64,000 nt of DNA, from NCBI RefSeq assembly GCF_004912195.1, contig NZ_STGW01000001.1:687851-751850 (forward strand), read 5' to 3'. Source of the DNA: Nocardioides caeni (GTDB lineage Bacteria; Actinomycetota; Actinomycetes; Propionibacteriales; Nocardioidaceae). Position numbers and translations under genes: made by a program. Position 1 is the stretch's first letter; each line of letters begins with the position of its first letter. The notes under the pieces were generated by a model that was not told where the DNA came from, made no database searches, and saw nothing but the letters and a program-made list of their open reading frames with translations. Shown piece after piece: positions 18,883 to 29,171 of this stretch.

Positions 18883-20171
18883 GTGTCTCCCGACGCCACC
18901 TCGTCTGGAGCGTGGGCCTCCTCCTCTACGGCCTCGCGGTGTTCCACCGCAGCAGCCTTGCCGTCGCGGGTCTCGCGGCGTCCGAGCGCTTCGGTATCTC
19001 CGCCAGCCAGCTGGCGTCGTTCACTATGCTTCAGCTGCTGGTCTACGCCTCGATGCAGATTCCGGTCGGGCTGATGGTGGACCGGTTCGGATCGCGCACG
19101 GTCCTGACGTCCGCCGTGATCGTGGTCAGCCTGGGCCAGACGGCCTTCGCGCTGGCCGAGAGCTATCCGGTGGCCCTGGGTGCACGGGTCCTCGTGGGCG
19201 CGGGGGACGCGATGACCTTCATCTGTGTCCTGCGGCTCGTGACGTCGTGGTTCCCCGCCCGGCAGATCCCGCTCGTCAGCCAGCTGACCGGCAACCTGGG
19301 CCAGCTGGGCGCCCTGGCGGCCGCGGCGCCGATGACGTGGGCGTTGGGCGAGCTCGGATGGACGCGTGCCTACCTCGCCAGCGCTGTGGTGGGCGCGGTG
19401 GCGCTGGTCGCGCTGCGGCTGGTGCTGCACGACGCACCGGACCGCGCGCACCTGCGGGGTGTGCCGATGACGGCTCGCGCGCTCGCGGCGAGCCTGGGTG
19501 CCTCCTGGTCGCAACCCGGCACGCGCCTCGGGCTGTGGATCCACTTCTCGACGCCGTTCAGCCCTGCGCTGCTCGGGCTGCTCTGGGGCTTCCCGTTCTT
19601 CGTGGCGGCGGAGCACCGTTCGGAGGCGGTGGCGGGCGCCCTGATCTCGCTGCTGGTGCTCACGAACCTCGGCTACGGCCCGTTGTTGGGGTGGCTGGTC
19701 GGCCGGCATCCGTGGCACCGATCCACCGTGACGCTGGTGATCGTGGGGGCAATGGCCTCCACCTGGGCCGTCGTCCTGCTGTGGCCGGGCGACGCGCCGC
19801 TGTGGCTGCTGGTCGTGCTGGTGCTGGTCGTGGGTGCCGGTGGCCCCGGGTCGATGGTCGGCTTCGACGTCGCCCGCACCAGCAATCCCGGCCATCGCAC
19901 CGCGAGCGCCAGCGGCATCATCAACGTCGGCGGCTTCACCTCCTCGCTCATCGTGATCGTCGCGGTCGGCATCCTGCTCGACCTGCAGACCCCGGGGGAG
20001 TCGTCCTACTCGCCACAGGCCTTCCGGTGGGCACTGGCCTTCCAGTACCTCCTCTGGGGGCTCGGGGTCGTCCAGGTCCTGCGGTGGCGGCGACGCGTCC
20101 GCCAGGCCGTGGGACGCGACCAGGTCGAGGCCGGGTCCACGATGGTCGCGGTGGAGTCGACGCCGGCGTGA
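18879..20171 (+). CDS. MFS transporter
   Basis: A 430-residue major-facilitator permease with about twelve membrane helices. MFS motif A is seen as [13 protein letters not shown] after helix 2 (about residues 65-77). The central loop and the C-terminal half are conventional. GTG at 18879 overlaps the uvrB stop as GTGA, so it is translationally coupled with uvrB. Substrate cannot be read. The last 30 residues are a polar cytoplasmic tail. Confidence 0.85.
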
Positions 20172-20220
20172 CCAACACCGTCCGAGGCACGTTGTCCCCG
20201 TGTCACCTTGGTCACAAAAT

Positions 20221-20234
20221 GAGAACGTGTTCTA
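20221..20234 (+). promoter_or_regulatory. KstR box in the mce4-type operon promoter
   Basis: GAGAACGTGTTCTA matches the KstR pattern (T-n2-AAC-n2-GTT-n2-A) with one outer mismatch, and is nearly palindromic. It is followed immediately by ATACAGT, which supplies the -10 (TACAGT at 20236-20241), so KstR binding would cover the promoter. The first gene starts at 20296. Confidence 0.75.
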
Positions 20235-20247
20235 ATACAGTCCGTAA

Positions 20248-20265
20248 CCGGGCGGGGAGGCCCGG
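20248..20265 (+). other. leader hairpin of the mce4-type operon
   Basis: CCGGGC and GCCCGG arms (6 bp) enclose six bases in the transcribed leader, between the predicted start site and the ribosome-binding site GAGAGGAG at 20281. No U-run follows, so termination is unlikely; a stability or folding role is possible. Confidence 0.4.
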
Positions 20266-20295
20266 GTAGCGCTCACATGGGAGAGGAGACGGGGC

Positions 20296-21069
20296 GTGGC
20301 GATCAACGCCGTTTCGGTCGTCCGCGGCCCAGGGGAGATCGCGGTCATGGTGGTCGAGGTCACCAAGCGCATCTTCACCCGGCCGTTCCAGTTCCGTGAG
20401 TTCCTCGAGCAGGCCTGGTTCATCACGAGCGTGACCCTGATGCCGACGATCATGGTCTCGATTCCCTTCGGCGCGGTCATCTCGCTGCAGGTCGGCAACC
20501 TGACCGGTCAGCTCGGGGCACAGTCGTTCGCAGGCGCGACGGCCGTCCTCGCCACCGTCCGCGAGGCCGCACCCATGGCCGCGGCGATGATCATCGCCGG
20601 CGCTGCGGGCTCGGCGATCTGCTCCGACCTCGGTGCCCGCAAGATCCGCGAGGAGATCGACGCCATGGAGGTCCTCGGCATCGACCCCCTCGAGCGACTC
20701 GTCGCGCCCCGGGTGGTGGCGACCATGTTCGTGGCGCTCATGATCAACGGCATCGTCATCGGCACCGGCATCGGCGGCGGCTACTTCTTCACCGTCATCG
20801 TCCAGGGCGGCTCCGCCGGTGCCTTCCTGTCGTCGTTCACGGCCCTCGCGTCCTTGCCCGACCTCTACATCGCGATGGTCAAGGCGTTGATCTTCGGCTG
20901 GTTGGCGGCGATCATCGGCGCCTACAAGGGCCTCAACGCCGGAGGCGGGCCCAGCGGCGTCGGACGGGCGGTCAACGAGTCCGTGATCATCGCGTTCATG
21001 GCGCTGTTCTTCCTCAACGCGGTCATCACCGCCATCTACTTCCAGATCTCCCCGCCGGTGGGTCTGTGA
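20296..21069 (+). CDS. yrbE4A: YrbE4A permease of a Mce4-type steroid importer
   Basis: A 257-residue MlaE-family permease. Landmarks: GAQSFAGATAVLATVREAAP, SAICSDLGARKIREEIDAME, and AYKGLNAGGGPSGVGRAVNES near the C-terminus. In mycobacteria and rhodococci the mce4 operon imports cholesterol and related steroids and is repressed by KstR. The start is GTG at 20296 preceded by GAGAGGAG at 20281-20288. A KstR box lies 62 bp upstream. The stop codon overlaps the ATG of the partner permease. The ATPase MceG is not encoded here. Confidence 0.93.
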   Translation: MAINAVSVVRGPGEIAVMVVEVTKRIFTRPFQFREFLEQAWFITSVTLMPTIMVSIPFGAVISLQVGNLTGQLGAQSFAGATAVLATVREAAPMAAAMIIAGAAGSAICSDLGARKIREEIDAMEVLGIDPLERLVAPRVVATMFVALMINGIVIGTGIGGGYFFTVIVQGGSAGAFLSSFTALASLPDLYIAMVKALIFGWLAAIIGAYKGLNAGGGPSGVGRAVNESVIIAFMALFFLNAVITAIYFQISPPVGL

Positions 21070-21905
21070 TGGCACTGACCGAGATCGTCACCGGCGCCGC
21101 GAAGGCGCGTCGCGACTCCCTCGAGGGCTACGGCGACCAACTGCTCTTCTATGTCAAGGCACTCGCCTGGGTCCCTCGGGCCATCCGCCGCTATCCCCGC
21201 GAGATCAGCAACACGCTCGCGGAGGTCGCGTTCGGCGCCGGCGGACTGAGCCTGATCGCCGGCTCGGTCGGCGTCATCGCCTTCATGGCCTTCTTCGCCG
21301 GCACCGAGGTGGGCATCCAGGGCTACGCCTCGCTCAGCCAGATCGGCGTGGCCAAGTTCTCGGCCTTCATCTCGGCCTACTTCAACACGCGTGAGGTCGC
21401 GCCACTGGTCTCGGCCATCGCGCTCGCGGCAACGGTCGGCTGCGGCTACACCGCCCGGCTCGGCGCGATGCGGATCTCCGAGGAGATCGACGCGCTCGAG
21501 GTCATGGGCATCCCGTCGCTGCCGTTCCTGGTGACCACCCGGATGATCGCGGCCTTCATCGCCGTCATCCCGCTCTACATCGTGGCGCTGTGTGCGTCCT
21601 ACCTGTCGCCGCGACTGATCGTCACGCTGATCTATGGACAGTCGGCCGGCACCTACGACCACTACTTCCTGCAGTTCCTCCCGCCGATCGACATGATCTG
21701 GTCGTTCTTCAAGTTGTTGTTCCTCGCGGTCGCGGTGATCCTCATCCACTGCTACTACGGCTACACCGCGTCCGGAGGACCGGCCGGGGTCGGTCGCGCG
21801 GTCGGCAACGCGATCCGCACCAGCATCGTGACCATCGTGGTGGCCGACTTCTTCCTCAGCTTCGCGATCTGGGGCTCGACGACGACCGTCCGGATCACGG
21901 GGTAG
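21069..21905 (+). CDS. yrbE4B: YrbE4B permease of a Mce4-type steroid importer
   Basis: A 278-residue permease, partner of YrbE4A. Contains FNTREVAPLVSAIALAATVG, RLGAMRISEEIDALEVMGI and HCYYGYTASGGPAGVGRAVG. The ATG at 21069 shares its A with the preceding stop; a GTG one codon earlier is possible. It is followed by mce4A after a 6-bp gap. Together the two permeases form the membrane pore of the importer. Confidence 0.93.
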   Translation: MALTEIVTGAAKARRDSLEGYGDQLLFYVKALAWVPRAIRRYPREISNTLAEVAFGAGGLSLIAGSVGVIAFMAFFAGTEVGIQGYASLSQIGVAKFSAFISAYFNTREVAPLVSAIALAATVGCGYTARLGAMRISEEIDALEVMGIPSLPFLVTTRMIAAFIAVIPLYIVALCASYLSPRLIVTLIYGQSAGTYDHYFLQFLPPIDMIWSFFKLLFLAVAVILIHCYYGYTASGGPAGVGRAVGNAIRTSIVTIVVADFFLSFAIWGSTTTVRITG

Positions 21906-21911
21906 GCGCCG

Positions 21912-23240
21912 ATGCTGATCAACATCCATCACGACACCCCCCGCGAGCACCGTCGCCTGCTGGTGGCCGGCGTCGCGTTCCTGACGGCCATCGCGCTGCT
22001 CATCTGGCTGTCGGTGGCGATCTACAACAAGACCTTCGCCAGCGAGACCACCGTGATCGTCAAGGCCGACCGAGCTGGCCTGCAGCTCGCGAAGTTCGGC
22101 GACGTGCGCATCAACGGCGTGCTCGTCGGCCGGGTCCAGAAGATCGACCAGGACGGCGAGCAGGCGGAGATCACCCTGGCCCTCGACCCCGACGCGGCCG
22201 ACGAGATCCCGTCCAACGTCGGCGCTCACATCCTCCCGACGACGCTCTTCGGTCAGAAGTTCGTCGCGCTCACGCCACCCGAGGGGGAGGCCGCGCGACC
22301 GCTCCGGGACGGTGACGTCATCCCGGCCGAGCGGGTCGTGACCAATGTCGAGCTGAGCCAAGTGCTCGCGGACCTGTTCCCGCTGCTGCGGTCGGTGCGC
22401 CCGGCCGACCTCAACGCGACGCTGCACGCCGTGTCCACGGCGCTGGAGGGGCGTGGGGAGAACCTCGGCGAGACGATGGACCAGCTGGGCGACTACATCG
22501 GCGCCATCGACGAGCACCTGCCGACCCTCCGTCAGGACCTGATTGCGCTGGCCGAGGTGGCCGACGCCTACGACCTCGCGGCGCCCGATCTCCTCGACGT
22601 CCTCGACAACGTGACCGTCACCAGCAAGACCTTGACCGAGAAGGCAGCCGACCTCGACGTCTTCTTCTCCGACCTGACCGGTCTGGCGCGCACCGCGACC
22701 CGGGTGCTCGAGACCAACGAGCAGAACCTGATCCGGATGGGCGAGGTGACCGAGCCGGTCCTCGGCCTCCTCGCGGAGTACTCACCGGAGTTCCCCTGCC
22801 TGATTCGCGGGGCGGCCAACTACGAGCCGATCCTGTCGAAGACCTTCGAGGGCAATGTCGTCAAGCAGTACATCGAGTTCTTCCAGCCGCAGTACCGCCA
22901 CTTCGACGAGCGAGACCTCCCGGAGTACGGCGAGGTCGGTCACGGTCCGTGGTGCGCCGGCCTGCCCGGCTTCAAGATCCCCGCCGACTTCCACCCGCTC
23001 GACCAGGGGTCCGACATCGACGAGAACACCGGGACCCTGCCGCTGCCGACGCTGGGGCTCTTCGACCCGATCAAGCTGACGTCCAGCGGCATCGACAGCG
23101 GCTACGCCGGCTCCTCGGCGGACCAGCAGGTCGTCAACGCCGTGCTCGCCGCCCGGACCGGCGCGGACCCGGAGGCCTACGGCTCCCTCGGCTCGCTGCT
23201 CTACGGTCCCGTCGTGCGCGAGGGGAGGGCCGCCGGATGA
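21912..23240 (+). CDS. mce4A: MCE family protein Mce4A
   Basis: A 442-residue Mce protein, longer than the MceA of the first operon. Membrane anchor at about residues 17-36, MCE domain with KFGDVRINGVLVGRVQ, helical needle region at about 140-270, and a C-terminal extension of some 150 residues rich in Tyr/Phe/Pro (FFQPQYRHFDERDLPEYG) that contains two Cys. Such long MceA tails are seen in mce4 operons. ATGA overlap with mce4B. Confidence 0.92.
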   Translation: MLINIHHDTPREHRRLLVAGVAFLTAIALLIWLSVAIYNKTFASETTVIVKADRAGLQLAKFGDVRINGVLVGRVQKIDQDGEQAEITLALDPDAADEIPSNVGAHILPTTLFGQKFVALTPPEGEAARPLRDGDVIPAERVVTNVELSQVLADLFPLLRSVRPADLNATLHAVSTALEGRGENLGETMDQLGDYIGAIDEHLPTLRQDLIALAEVADAYDLAAPDLLDVLDNVTVTSKTLTEKAADLDVFFSDLTGLARTATRVLETNEQNLIRMGEVTEPVLGLLAEYSPEFPCLIRGAANYEPILSKTFEGNVVKQYIEFFQPQYRHFDERDLPEYGEVGHGPWCAGLPGFKIPADFHPLDQGSDIDENTGTLPLPTLGLFDPIKLTSSGIDSGYAGSSADQQVVNAVLAARTGADPEAYGSLGSLLYGPVVREGRAAG

Positions 23241-24355
23241 GCCAGCCTCCCGGGTCGGTCGACGTCGCGAAACTGCGTCACCGCCGCAACGCCGCCACCA
23301 CCAGCGCCGCGATCAAGCTCGCCGTCTTCACGGCCGTCTCGCTCGTGGTCACCGGCGTGCTGACGATCATCATGGGCAACATCGGTTTCGGCGACCGCAA
23401 CGAGTTCCACGCGATCTTCGCCAACGCCACGATGCTCGAGGAGGGCGACGACGTACGCGTCGCCGGCGTCAGCGTCGGAGAGGTGAGCAAGGTCGAGCAC
23501 TACGAGCGGTCGAAGGCGCGGATCACCTTCAAGGTGGATGCGGGGGTCGAGATGACGACCGCCTCGCGCGCCGAGATCCGCTTCCTCAACCTGGTGGGCG
23601 ATCGCTACCTCGCTCTCGTGGAGGGCACCGGGGCCGACGCCGCCGACGAGCTCGAGGACGGCGCGACCATCCGGATCGAGAACACCAAGCCCGCGCTCGA
23701 CCTGACCGTGCTGTTCGACGGCTTCAAGCCGCTCTTCGCCGCGCTGACGCCCGACCAGGTCAACGAGCTCAGCCTCAACCTGGTCCAGGTCCTGCAGGGC
23801 GAGGGTGGCACGGTCAAGAGCCTGCTCGACCACACGGCATCGCTGACGACGGCTCTCGCCGACCGCGACCAGCTGATCGGCGACGTCGTCACGAACCTCA
23901 GCGAGACCCTGGGCACGGTCAACGCCCGGCACGACCAGCTGAGCACGCTGATCGTCGAGCTCAAGGACTGGATGAAGGACCTGGCACGCGACCGGGACAC
24001 GATCGGCTCGTCGCTGGACAACATCTCCCAGCTGACCGTGACGGTGGCCGACTTCCTGCGCCAGGGACGGCCGCTCCTCAAGGAGGACCTCGCTGCGCTC
24101 CGCTCGCTGGCCAAGCTCCTCAACAAGAAGGAGAACCGCGCGAACCTGTCCGAGCTGCTCGACCGGATGCCCGAGACGATGCAGGACCAGACGCGGACCG
24201 GCACCTACGGATCGTGGTACAGCTACTACGTCTGCGGCGTCTCTGCCCGGATCCGGCTGCCGATCATCGCGAACCTGCCGATCCTCAAGGAGCTGCAGGA
24301 ATACATCGAGAAGTTCGACTTCCACTCCACCGCGCCCCGGTGCCAGGACAGGTGA
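23237..24355 (+). CDS. mce4B: MCE family protein Mce4B
   Basis: A 372-residue Mce subunit. Membrane anchor at about residues 29-47, MCE domain with NATMLEEGDDVRVAGVSVGEV, helical region with repeated LxxxLxx spacing, and C-terminal Cys-containing tail (YYVCGVSARIRL ... APRCQDR). The open frame begins at 22949, but that stretch overlaps mce4A; the ATG at 23237 overlaps the mce4A stop. Confidence 0.92.
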   Translation: MSQPPGSVDVAKLRHRRNAATTSAAIKLAVFTAVSLVVTGVLTIIMGNIGFGDRNEFHAIFANATMLEEGDDVRVAGVSVGEVSKVEHYERSKARITFKVDAGVEMTTASRAEIRFLNLVGDRYLALVEGTGADAADELEDGATIRIENTKPALDLTVLFDGFKPLFAALTPDQVNELSLNLVQVLQGEGGTVKSLLDHTASLTTALADRDQLIGDVVTNLSETLGTVNARHDQLSTLIVELKDWMKDLARDRDTIGSSLDNISQLTVTVADFLRQGRPLLKEDLAALRSLAKLLNKKENRANLSELLDRMPETMQDQTRTGTYGSWYSYYVCGVSARIRLPIIANLPILKELQEYIEKFDFHSTAPRCQDR

Positions 24356-24362
24356 GCATCCG

Positions 24363-25343
24363 ATGAGTCGACCCAGCGACGCCCGCGTCCTCCGCCTCGG
24401 GGTCATCACGCTCGTGCTGATGGCCCTGATCACGGCGGCGACCTTCAACCTCGGGAAGTTCCCCGGCTTCCGCGGCACGACCTACTACGCCGAGTTCAGC
24501 GACGCCAGCGGCATCCACAAGGGCAACATCGTCCAGGTCGGCGGCATCCGTGTCGGTCGCGTGACCGACGTGACGTTGGCCGGTGACCGGGTCAAGGTCA
24601 AGTTCGAGCTCGACGGCGGCGTGGAGTTCGGGGAGGACAGCACGGCCTCCATCGAGGTGCTCAACCTGCTCGGGGAGAAGTTCCTCGACCTGCAGCCCGT
24701 CGGGGAGGGCCAGCTCGCCGAGGGTGGCACGATCCCGGTGGAGAACACCCAGTCCGCCTACGACATCGTCGGTGTGTTCAGCGACCTGACGACGACGACC
24801 GAGGAGATCGACACCGAGCAGCTCTCGCAGGCGCTCAGCTCGGTCGCGGACACCCTCGACGTGGCCGCGCCCGAGATCCAGGCCTCCTTCGACGGCATCG
24901 CCCGGCTCTCGCGCACGGTCGCCTCACGCGACGCCGAGATCCAGTCGCTGTTCGAGAGCTCCCAGGAGGTCACCCAGGTCCTCGCGGACCGCAGCGAGGA
25001 CATCGTGTCCCTGATGAAGAACAGCGACCTGGTGTTCCAGGAGCTGACCGAGCGCAAGCAGTCGGTCCACGACCTCCTCGTCAACGCACGCATCCTGGCC
25101 CAGGAGCTCCGCGGCCTCGTCAAGGACAACGAGGCCCAGATCGGGCCCGCGTTGACGGAGGTCGACGGCCTGCTCTCGTTCCTCGTCTCGAAGGAGAAGA
25201 AGCTCAAGGAGACGTTGGCGGCGCTGGGCCCCTACGTCTCCATCCTCAGCAACATCATCGGCACCGGTCCGTGGTTCGACGCCTACGCCTCGAACCTGCT
25301 GGCCATCCCCACCGGTGAGTTCGTTCCCGGGTTCACGGGCTGA
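24363..25343 (+). CDS. mce4C: MCE family protein Mce4C
   Basis: A 326-residue Mce subunit with membrane anchor at about residues 10-28, MCE domain ([21 protein letters not shown]) and helical domain to about residue 290. Seven bp separate it from mce4B. The C-terminus ends in [14 protein letters not shown], comparable to the SGPFVPLYAYPP end of the MceC in the first operon, supporting the positional assignment. Confidence 0.92.
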   Translation: MSRPSDARVLRLGVITLVLMALITAATFNLGKFPGFRGTTYYAEFSDASGIHKGNIVQVGGIRVGRVTDVTLAGDRVKVKFELDGGVEFGEDSTASIEVLNLLGEKFLDLQPVGEGQLAEGGTIPVENTQSAYDIVGVFSDLTTTTEEIDTEQLSQALSSVADTLDVAAPEIQASFDGIARLSRTVASRDAEIQSLFESSQEVTQVLADRSEDIVSLMKNSDLVFQELTERKQSVHDLLVNARILAQELRGLVKDNEAQIGPALTEVDGLLSFLVSKEKKLKETLAALGPYVSILSNIIGTGPWFDAYASNLLAIPTGEFVPGFTG

Positions 25344-25357
25344 GGGGGCGCAACGAC

Positions 25358-26581
25358 ATGGTGTCCACGATCATCAAGCGCATCGACCGCCGCCTGCTCA
25401 TCGTCCTGGGGGTGGTGGCCCTGGTCGCCGTCCTCGTCAACGTCTTCCGCTCACCGGCGGAGATGAAGACCGTCACCGCCCACTTCCCGCGGGCGGTCAG
25501 CGTCTACGAGGGCACCGACGTCCGCATCCTCGGTGTCAACGTCGGGGAGGTGACGGCGGTGACCCCCGAGGGCAACTCCGTCCGCGTCGACATGGAGTAC
25601 GACGCGTCCTACGACGTCCCGGCCGACGCCAAGGCCGTGATCGTCACTCCGACCCTGGTCGCCGACCGCTTCGTCCAGCTCACGCCCGTCTTCACCGGCG
25701 GTGAGGTGATGGCCACCGGTGCCGACATCCCGCTCGAGGAGACCGGCGTCCCGGTCGAGCTCGACCGGATCTACGCCAGCCTCCAGTCGCTGACCCGAGC
25801 CCTCGGGCCCAACGGCGTCAACGCCGACGGCACGCTCGACCATCTGCTCGAGGCCGGCGAGAAGGCGTTCTCGGGTCAGGGCAGGCGCGGCAACCAGATG
25901 ATCCGCGACCTCGCTGAGGCCGCCGAGACCTTCGGTGACGGAGCCGGTCCGCTGTTCGAAACCGTCACGCACCTCGCCGAGTTCACCCAGACCCTCGCCG
26001 ACAACGACCGGCTCGTCCGGGCCTTCATGAGGGACCTCACCGGCGTCTCGGCGATGCTCGCCGAGGAGAGCGACGAGCTCCAGCGGGCCGTCGCTGCCGT
26101 GGCCCGCGCGGTGGGCAGCGTGCGCGGTTTCGTCACCGACAACCGCGACAAGCTGGTCACCGACGTCGAGAAGCTGACCCGGGTGATGAACACGATCATC
26201 TCGGAGAAGGACAACATCGACACGGCGGTCAAGATCGCACCCGTCGCGATGGGCAACCTGCACATGGGCTTCGAGCCAGTGAGCGGCACCCAGAGCTCGC
26301 GGATCGGCATCGGCGGCAACGTCTGGGACGCCGACGGCTTCATCTGCGCGATCGTCCAGCAGAACCCGGCCATGCCCGCCGCCCTCAAGGACACTGCCTG
26401 CGGCCTCCTGGAGAAGCTGATCGAGCCGTTGCTGGCCGGCCTGCCCTTCCTGCCGCCGGAGTACGCGTCGTACCTGCCCGAGCAGGCCAACACGTCCCAG
26501 GGCGTGAAGGTGCCCGAGACGGCCGAGGTGACCTACGGCAGCGGCTCGTCGGTCGACGACCTGCTGGGAGGTGGATCGTGA
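25358..26581 (+). CDS. mce4D: MCE family protein Mce4D
   Basis: A 407-residue Mce subunit with a plain membrane anchor (residues about 13-28) and no lipobox, as usual for MceD. MCE domain with [17 protein letters not shown], helical region, then a long Pro/Gly-containing tail with Cys residues ([15 protein letters not shown]). ATG at 25358 follows mce4C by 14 bp. Comparison with the first operon's lipoprotein MceD makes the latter stand out. Confidence 0.92.
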   Translation: MVSTIIKRIDRRLLIVLGVVALVAVLVNVFRSPAEMKTVTAHFPRAVSVYEGTDVRILGVNVGEVTAVTPEGNSVRVDMEYDASYDVPADAKAVIVTPTLVADRFVQLTPVFTGGEVMATGADIPLEETGVPVELDRIYASLQSLTRALGPNGVNADGTLDHLLEAGEKAFSGQGRRGNQMIRDLAEAAETFGDGAGPLFETVTHLAEFTQTLADNDRLVRAFMRDLTGVSAMLAEESDELQRAVAAVARAVGSVRGFVTDNRDKLVTDVEKLTRVMNTIISEKDNIDTAVKIAPVAMGNLHMGFEPVSGTQSSRIGIGGNVWDADGFICAIVQQNPAMPAALKDTACGLLEKLIEPLLAGLPFLPPEYASYLPEQANTSQGVKVPETAEVTYGSGSSVDDLLGGGS

Positions 26582-27903
26582 TGCGGCTTCACCGGCACCT
26601 GCGCAGCGCCGTCGCGCTCCTCGCTGGAGCCGTCCTGCTGACGGGCTGCGACTTCGACGGTGCCTACGACCTGCCCCTGCCGGGCCACGAGGTCGACGCC
26701 GACGACGCCTACGAGGTCACCGCCTACTTCAGGGACGTGCTCAACGTCGTGCCGCGCTCGCCCGTCATGGTCGACGACGTGGTCGTCGGCGAGGTCGACG
26801 AGGTCGAGCGGTCCGGTTGGAACGCCAAGGTGACGCTGCTGATCCGCGACGACATCGAGCTGCCCGACAACACCATCGCCGACATCCGCCAGGTCTCACT
26901 GCTGGGCGAGAAGTACGTCGCTCTCGTCGAGCCGACCGAGCAGGCACCTGTCGGGGAGCTCGCCGACGGCGACACGATCCCGCTGGCAGCGACCGGCAGG
27001 AACCCGGAGGTCGAGGAGGTCCTGGGCGCGTTGTCCTTCCTGCTCAGCGGTGGGGGTGTGGCCCAGTTGGGCCAGATCACCGAGGAGGCCAACCTGGTGA
27101 TGTCGGGCCGCGAGGACCGGCTCAAGAGCCTCCTGTCCTCGCTGGACTCCGTCGTGGGCACCCTCGACCAGCAGAAGGGCGACATCATCAAGGCGCTCGA
27201 GTCGATGAACCGACTGACCGCGACGCTCAACGCCGAGAAGGACACGATCGGTGAGGCACTCGACGCCACCGGTCCCGCGATCGACGTCCTCGCCGACCAG
27301 CACGACGAGCTGATCGAGGTCCTCGGTGCGCTCGACGAGCTGGGCGAGGTCGGCACCCGGGTCATCAACGCGAGCAAGTCGGACATCCTGAAGATCCTGC
27401 GCCACCTCAGCCCGATCCTCCGCAAGCTGCGGTCCGCCGACGAGCAGCTGGCCCCGGGGCTCAACCTGCTCGTCAGCTTCCCGTTCCCGCAGGCGGCGAA
27501 CAAGATCGTCGAGGGCGACTATGCCGACACGATCATCCGCGTCGACATCAACTTCGAGAATCTCTACCGGTCGCTCGGGCTGCCCGAGATCCAGCTTCCG
27601 GACCTTGCCGATGTCGCCAACCAGGTCGTCCGCTGCCTGCAGAGCGGCCGGCTGACGAGCACCGCCTGCTCGCGGGTGCTCAACGACATCAACCTGCTCA
27701 AGGACCTGCAGGACCAGTGCAAGACCAAGCAGCTGCGCGACAGCCCGGTCTGCAAGCTGCTGAACGCCCTGCCCGAGATCGATCTCAACGATCTGCTCAC
27801 CGGGGACGACGGCCTGCTCGGCGGCCTGTTGGGCGGTCTGCTGGGTCGGCCGACGTCCTATGGCGCCACCAGCACGGAGACCCTGCTGGGGGGTGTCGCA
27901 TGA
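26581..27903 (+). CDS. mce4E: MCE family lipoprotein Mce4E
   Basis: A 440-residue Mce lipoprotein. Signal peptide with hydrophobic core at residues 10-20 and lipobox LLTGC, Cys23. MCE domain with FRDVLNVVPRSPVMVDDVVVG. The C-terminal half carries four or more Cys and ends in a Leu/Gly repeat. ATG at 26581 (or GTG at 26578) with GGGAGGTGG about 10 bases upstream; the start overlaps the mce4D stop. Confidence 0.92.
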   Translation: MRLHRHLRSAVALLAGAVLLTGCDFDGAYDLPLPGHEVDADDAYEVTAYFRDVLNVVPRSPVMVDDVVVGEVDEVERSGWNAKVTLLIRDDIELPDNTIADIRQVSLLGEKYVALVEPTEQAPVGELADGDTIPLAATGRNPEVEEVLGALSFLLSGGGVAQLGQITEEANLVMSGREDRLKSLLSSLDSVVGTLDQQKGDIIKALESMNRLTATLNAEKDTIGEALDATGPAIDVLADQHDELIEVLGALDELGEVGTRVINASKSDILKILRHLSPILRKLRSADEQLAPGLNLLVSFPFPQAANKIVEGDYADTIIRVDINFENLYRSLGLPEIQLPDLADVANQVVRCLQSGRLTSTACSRVLNDINLLKDLQDQCKTKQLRDSPVCKLLNALPEIDLNDLLTGDDGLLGGLLGGLLGRPTSYGATSTETLLGGVA

Positions 27904-29171
27904 CGCGCGGAGTGCGGATCCGACTGATGGCCTTCGTCGTCATGAGCGCGGTCGGGATCACCTACATCACCGCTGCCTACCTGGGCGTGGTCGACAAGGT
28001 CACCGGCCGGCAGATCTCGGTGACGGCGAGCCTCCCCGGGTCCGGCGGGTTGTTCGAGGGGAGCGAGGTGACCTACCGCGGCGTCAAGATCGGCAAGGTC
28101 TCCCGGATGGACGCCACGGGTGAGGGCGTCGACCTGTCGATCGAGCTCAAGCCCGGCACCGAGCTGCCGCTCGACGCGACGATGTACGTGCACAACCTCT
28201 CGGCCGTGGGGGAGCAGTACCTCGACTTCCAGCCGGAGAGCAAGGACGGGCCCTACGCCGAGGACGGCGCCCACTACGTCGGTGACGACTCCTCGCTCCC
28301 GGTCGACGAGGGTGACCTCCTGGTCGACATCAACAAGTTCGTCCAGTCGGTCGACAAGGAAGCGCTCCAGAACGTCGTCAAGGAGCTCGGCCTGATGTTC
28401 ACCGACACCGGGCAGGACCTCCAGCGGCTCCTCGACGGCGGCTCGGCCTTCATCGCGGAGGCGAGCGAGCACACCGACGAGACCATCGCGCTGCTCGACA
28501 ACGGCCTGACCGTCCTGCGGACCCAGCGCGGCCAGAAGGAGAACATCCGCCGCTTCGCGTCCGACCTCGCGACGATCACGTCCGCGCTGCGGCGCAGCGA
28601 CGGCGCCCTGCGGACGGTCCTGAGCGAGACTCCGGGTGCCGCGCGCGCCGTCACCCGGCTGCTGCGTGAGCTGGAGCCGACGATCCCGGTCCTGCTCGGC
28701 GACCTGGTGGGTGTCGGGCAGGTGCTCGTGAGCGAGCTCGACGGCATCGAGCAGCTCCTCGTGACCTATCCGGCGCTGATCTCCGGCGGTCCCACGGGCA
28801 GCACGGCGGACGGGTGGGGCCACGTCAACCTGCAGTTCGACTACAGCGTCCCGCCGTGCACCCAGGGCTACGTGCCTCCCGAGCAGTGGCGCTCGACGCA
28901 GGACCTCACCGACGCGGTCGCCGCCGAGGTCAGCTGCACCGCTGGCGCGCCGTACTCGATGCGGGGCAGCAAGTACGCCCCCGGCGTACGCAACAACAAG
29001 GCGTCCAACGGGCGCGTCTACAGTGGCGTCTACGACCCGTCCACCGGTGAGGTTCCGGGGCTGGTCGACGCAGCAGGCAATCCGGTGCGGCTGAACCAGC
29101 CGGAGGACCTGTCCGTCCTGGGAGGGGATGCGTGGAAGTGGTTGCTGGTCGGTCCGGTGGCGAGTCGGTGA
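27900..29171 (+). CDS. mce4F: MCE family protein Mce4F
   Basis: A 423-residue Mce subunit. Membrane anchor at about residues 9-27, MCE domain with GGLFEGSEVTYRGVKIGKVS (almost the same as MceF of the first operon), helical domain, and a long extracytoplasmic tail with Cys pairs (SVPPCTQGYVPPEQW, EVSCTAG). Start ATG at 27900 overlaps the mce4E stop; the open frame upstream belongs to mce4E territory. Confidence 0.92.
   Translation: MTRGVRIRLMAFVVMSAVGITYITAAYLGVVDKVTGRQISVTASLPGSGGLFEGSEVTYRGVKIGKVSRMDATGEGVDLSIELKPGTELPLDATMYVHNLSAVGEQYLDFQPESKDGPYAEDGAHYVGDDSSLPVDEGDLLVDINKFVQSVDKEALQNVVKELGLMFTDTGQDLQRLLDGGSAFIAEASEHTDETIALLDNGLTVLRTQRGQKENIRRFASDLATITSALRRSDGALRTVLSETPGAARAVTRLLRELEPTIPVLLGDLVGVGQVLVSELDGIEQLLVTYPALISGGPTGSTADGWGHVNLQFDYSVPPCTQGYVPPEQWRSTQDLTDAVAAEVSCTAGAPYSMRGSKYAPGVRNNKASNGRVYSGVYDPSTGEVPGLVDAAGNPVRLNQPEDLSVLGGDAWKWLLVGPVASR

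Noticed and set aside
29132-29167. Upstream GTG start for the first Mce4-associated protein
   Set aside because: Would overlap mce4F by 40 bases; the GTG at 29168 with GTGA overlap fits the operon pattern.
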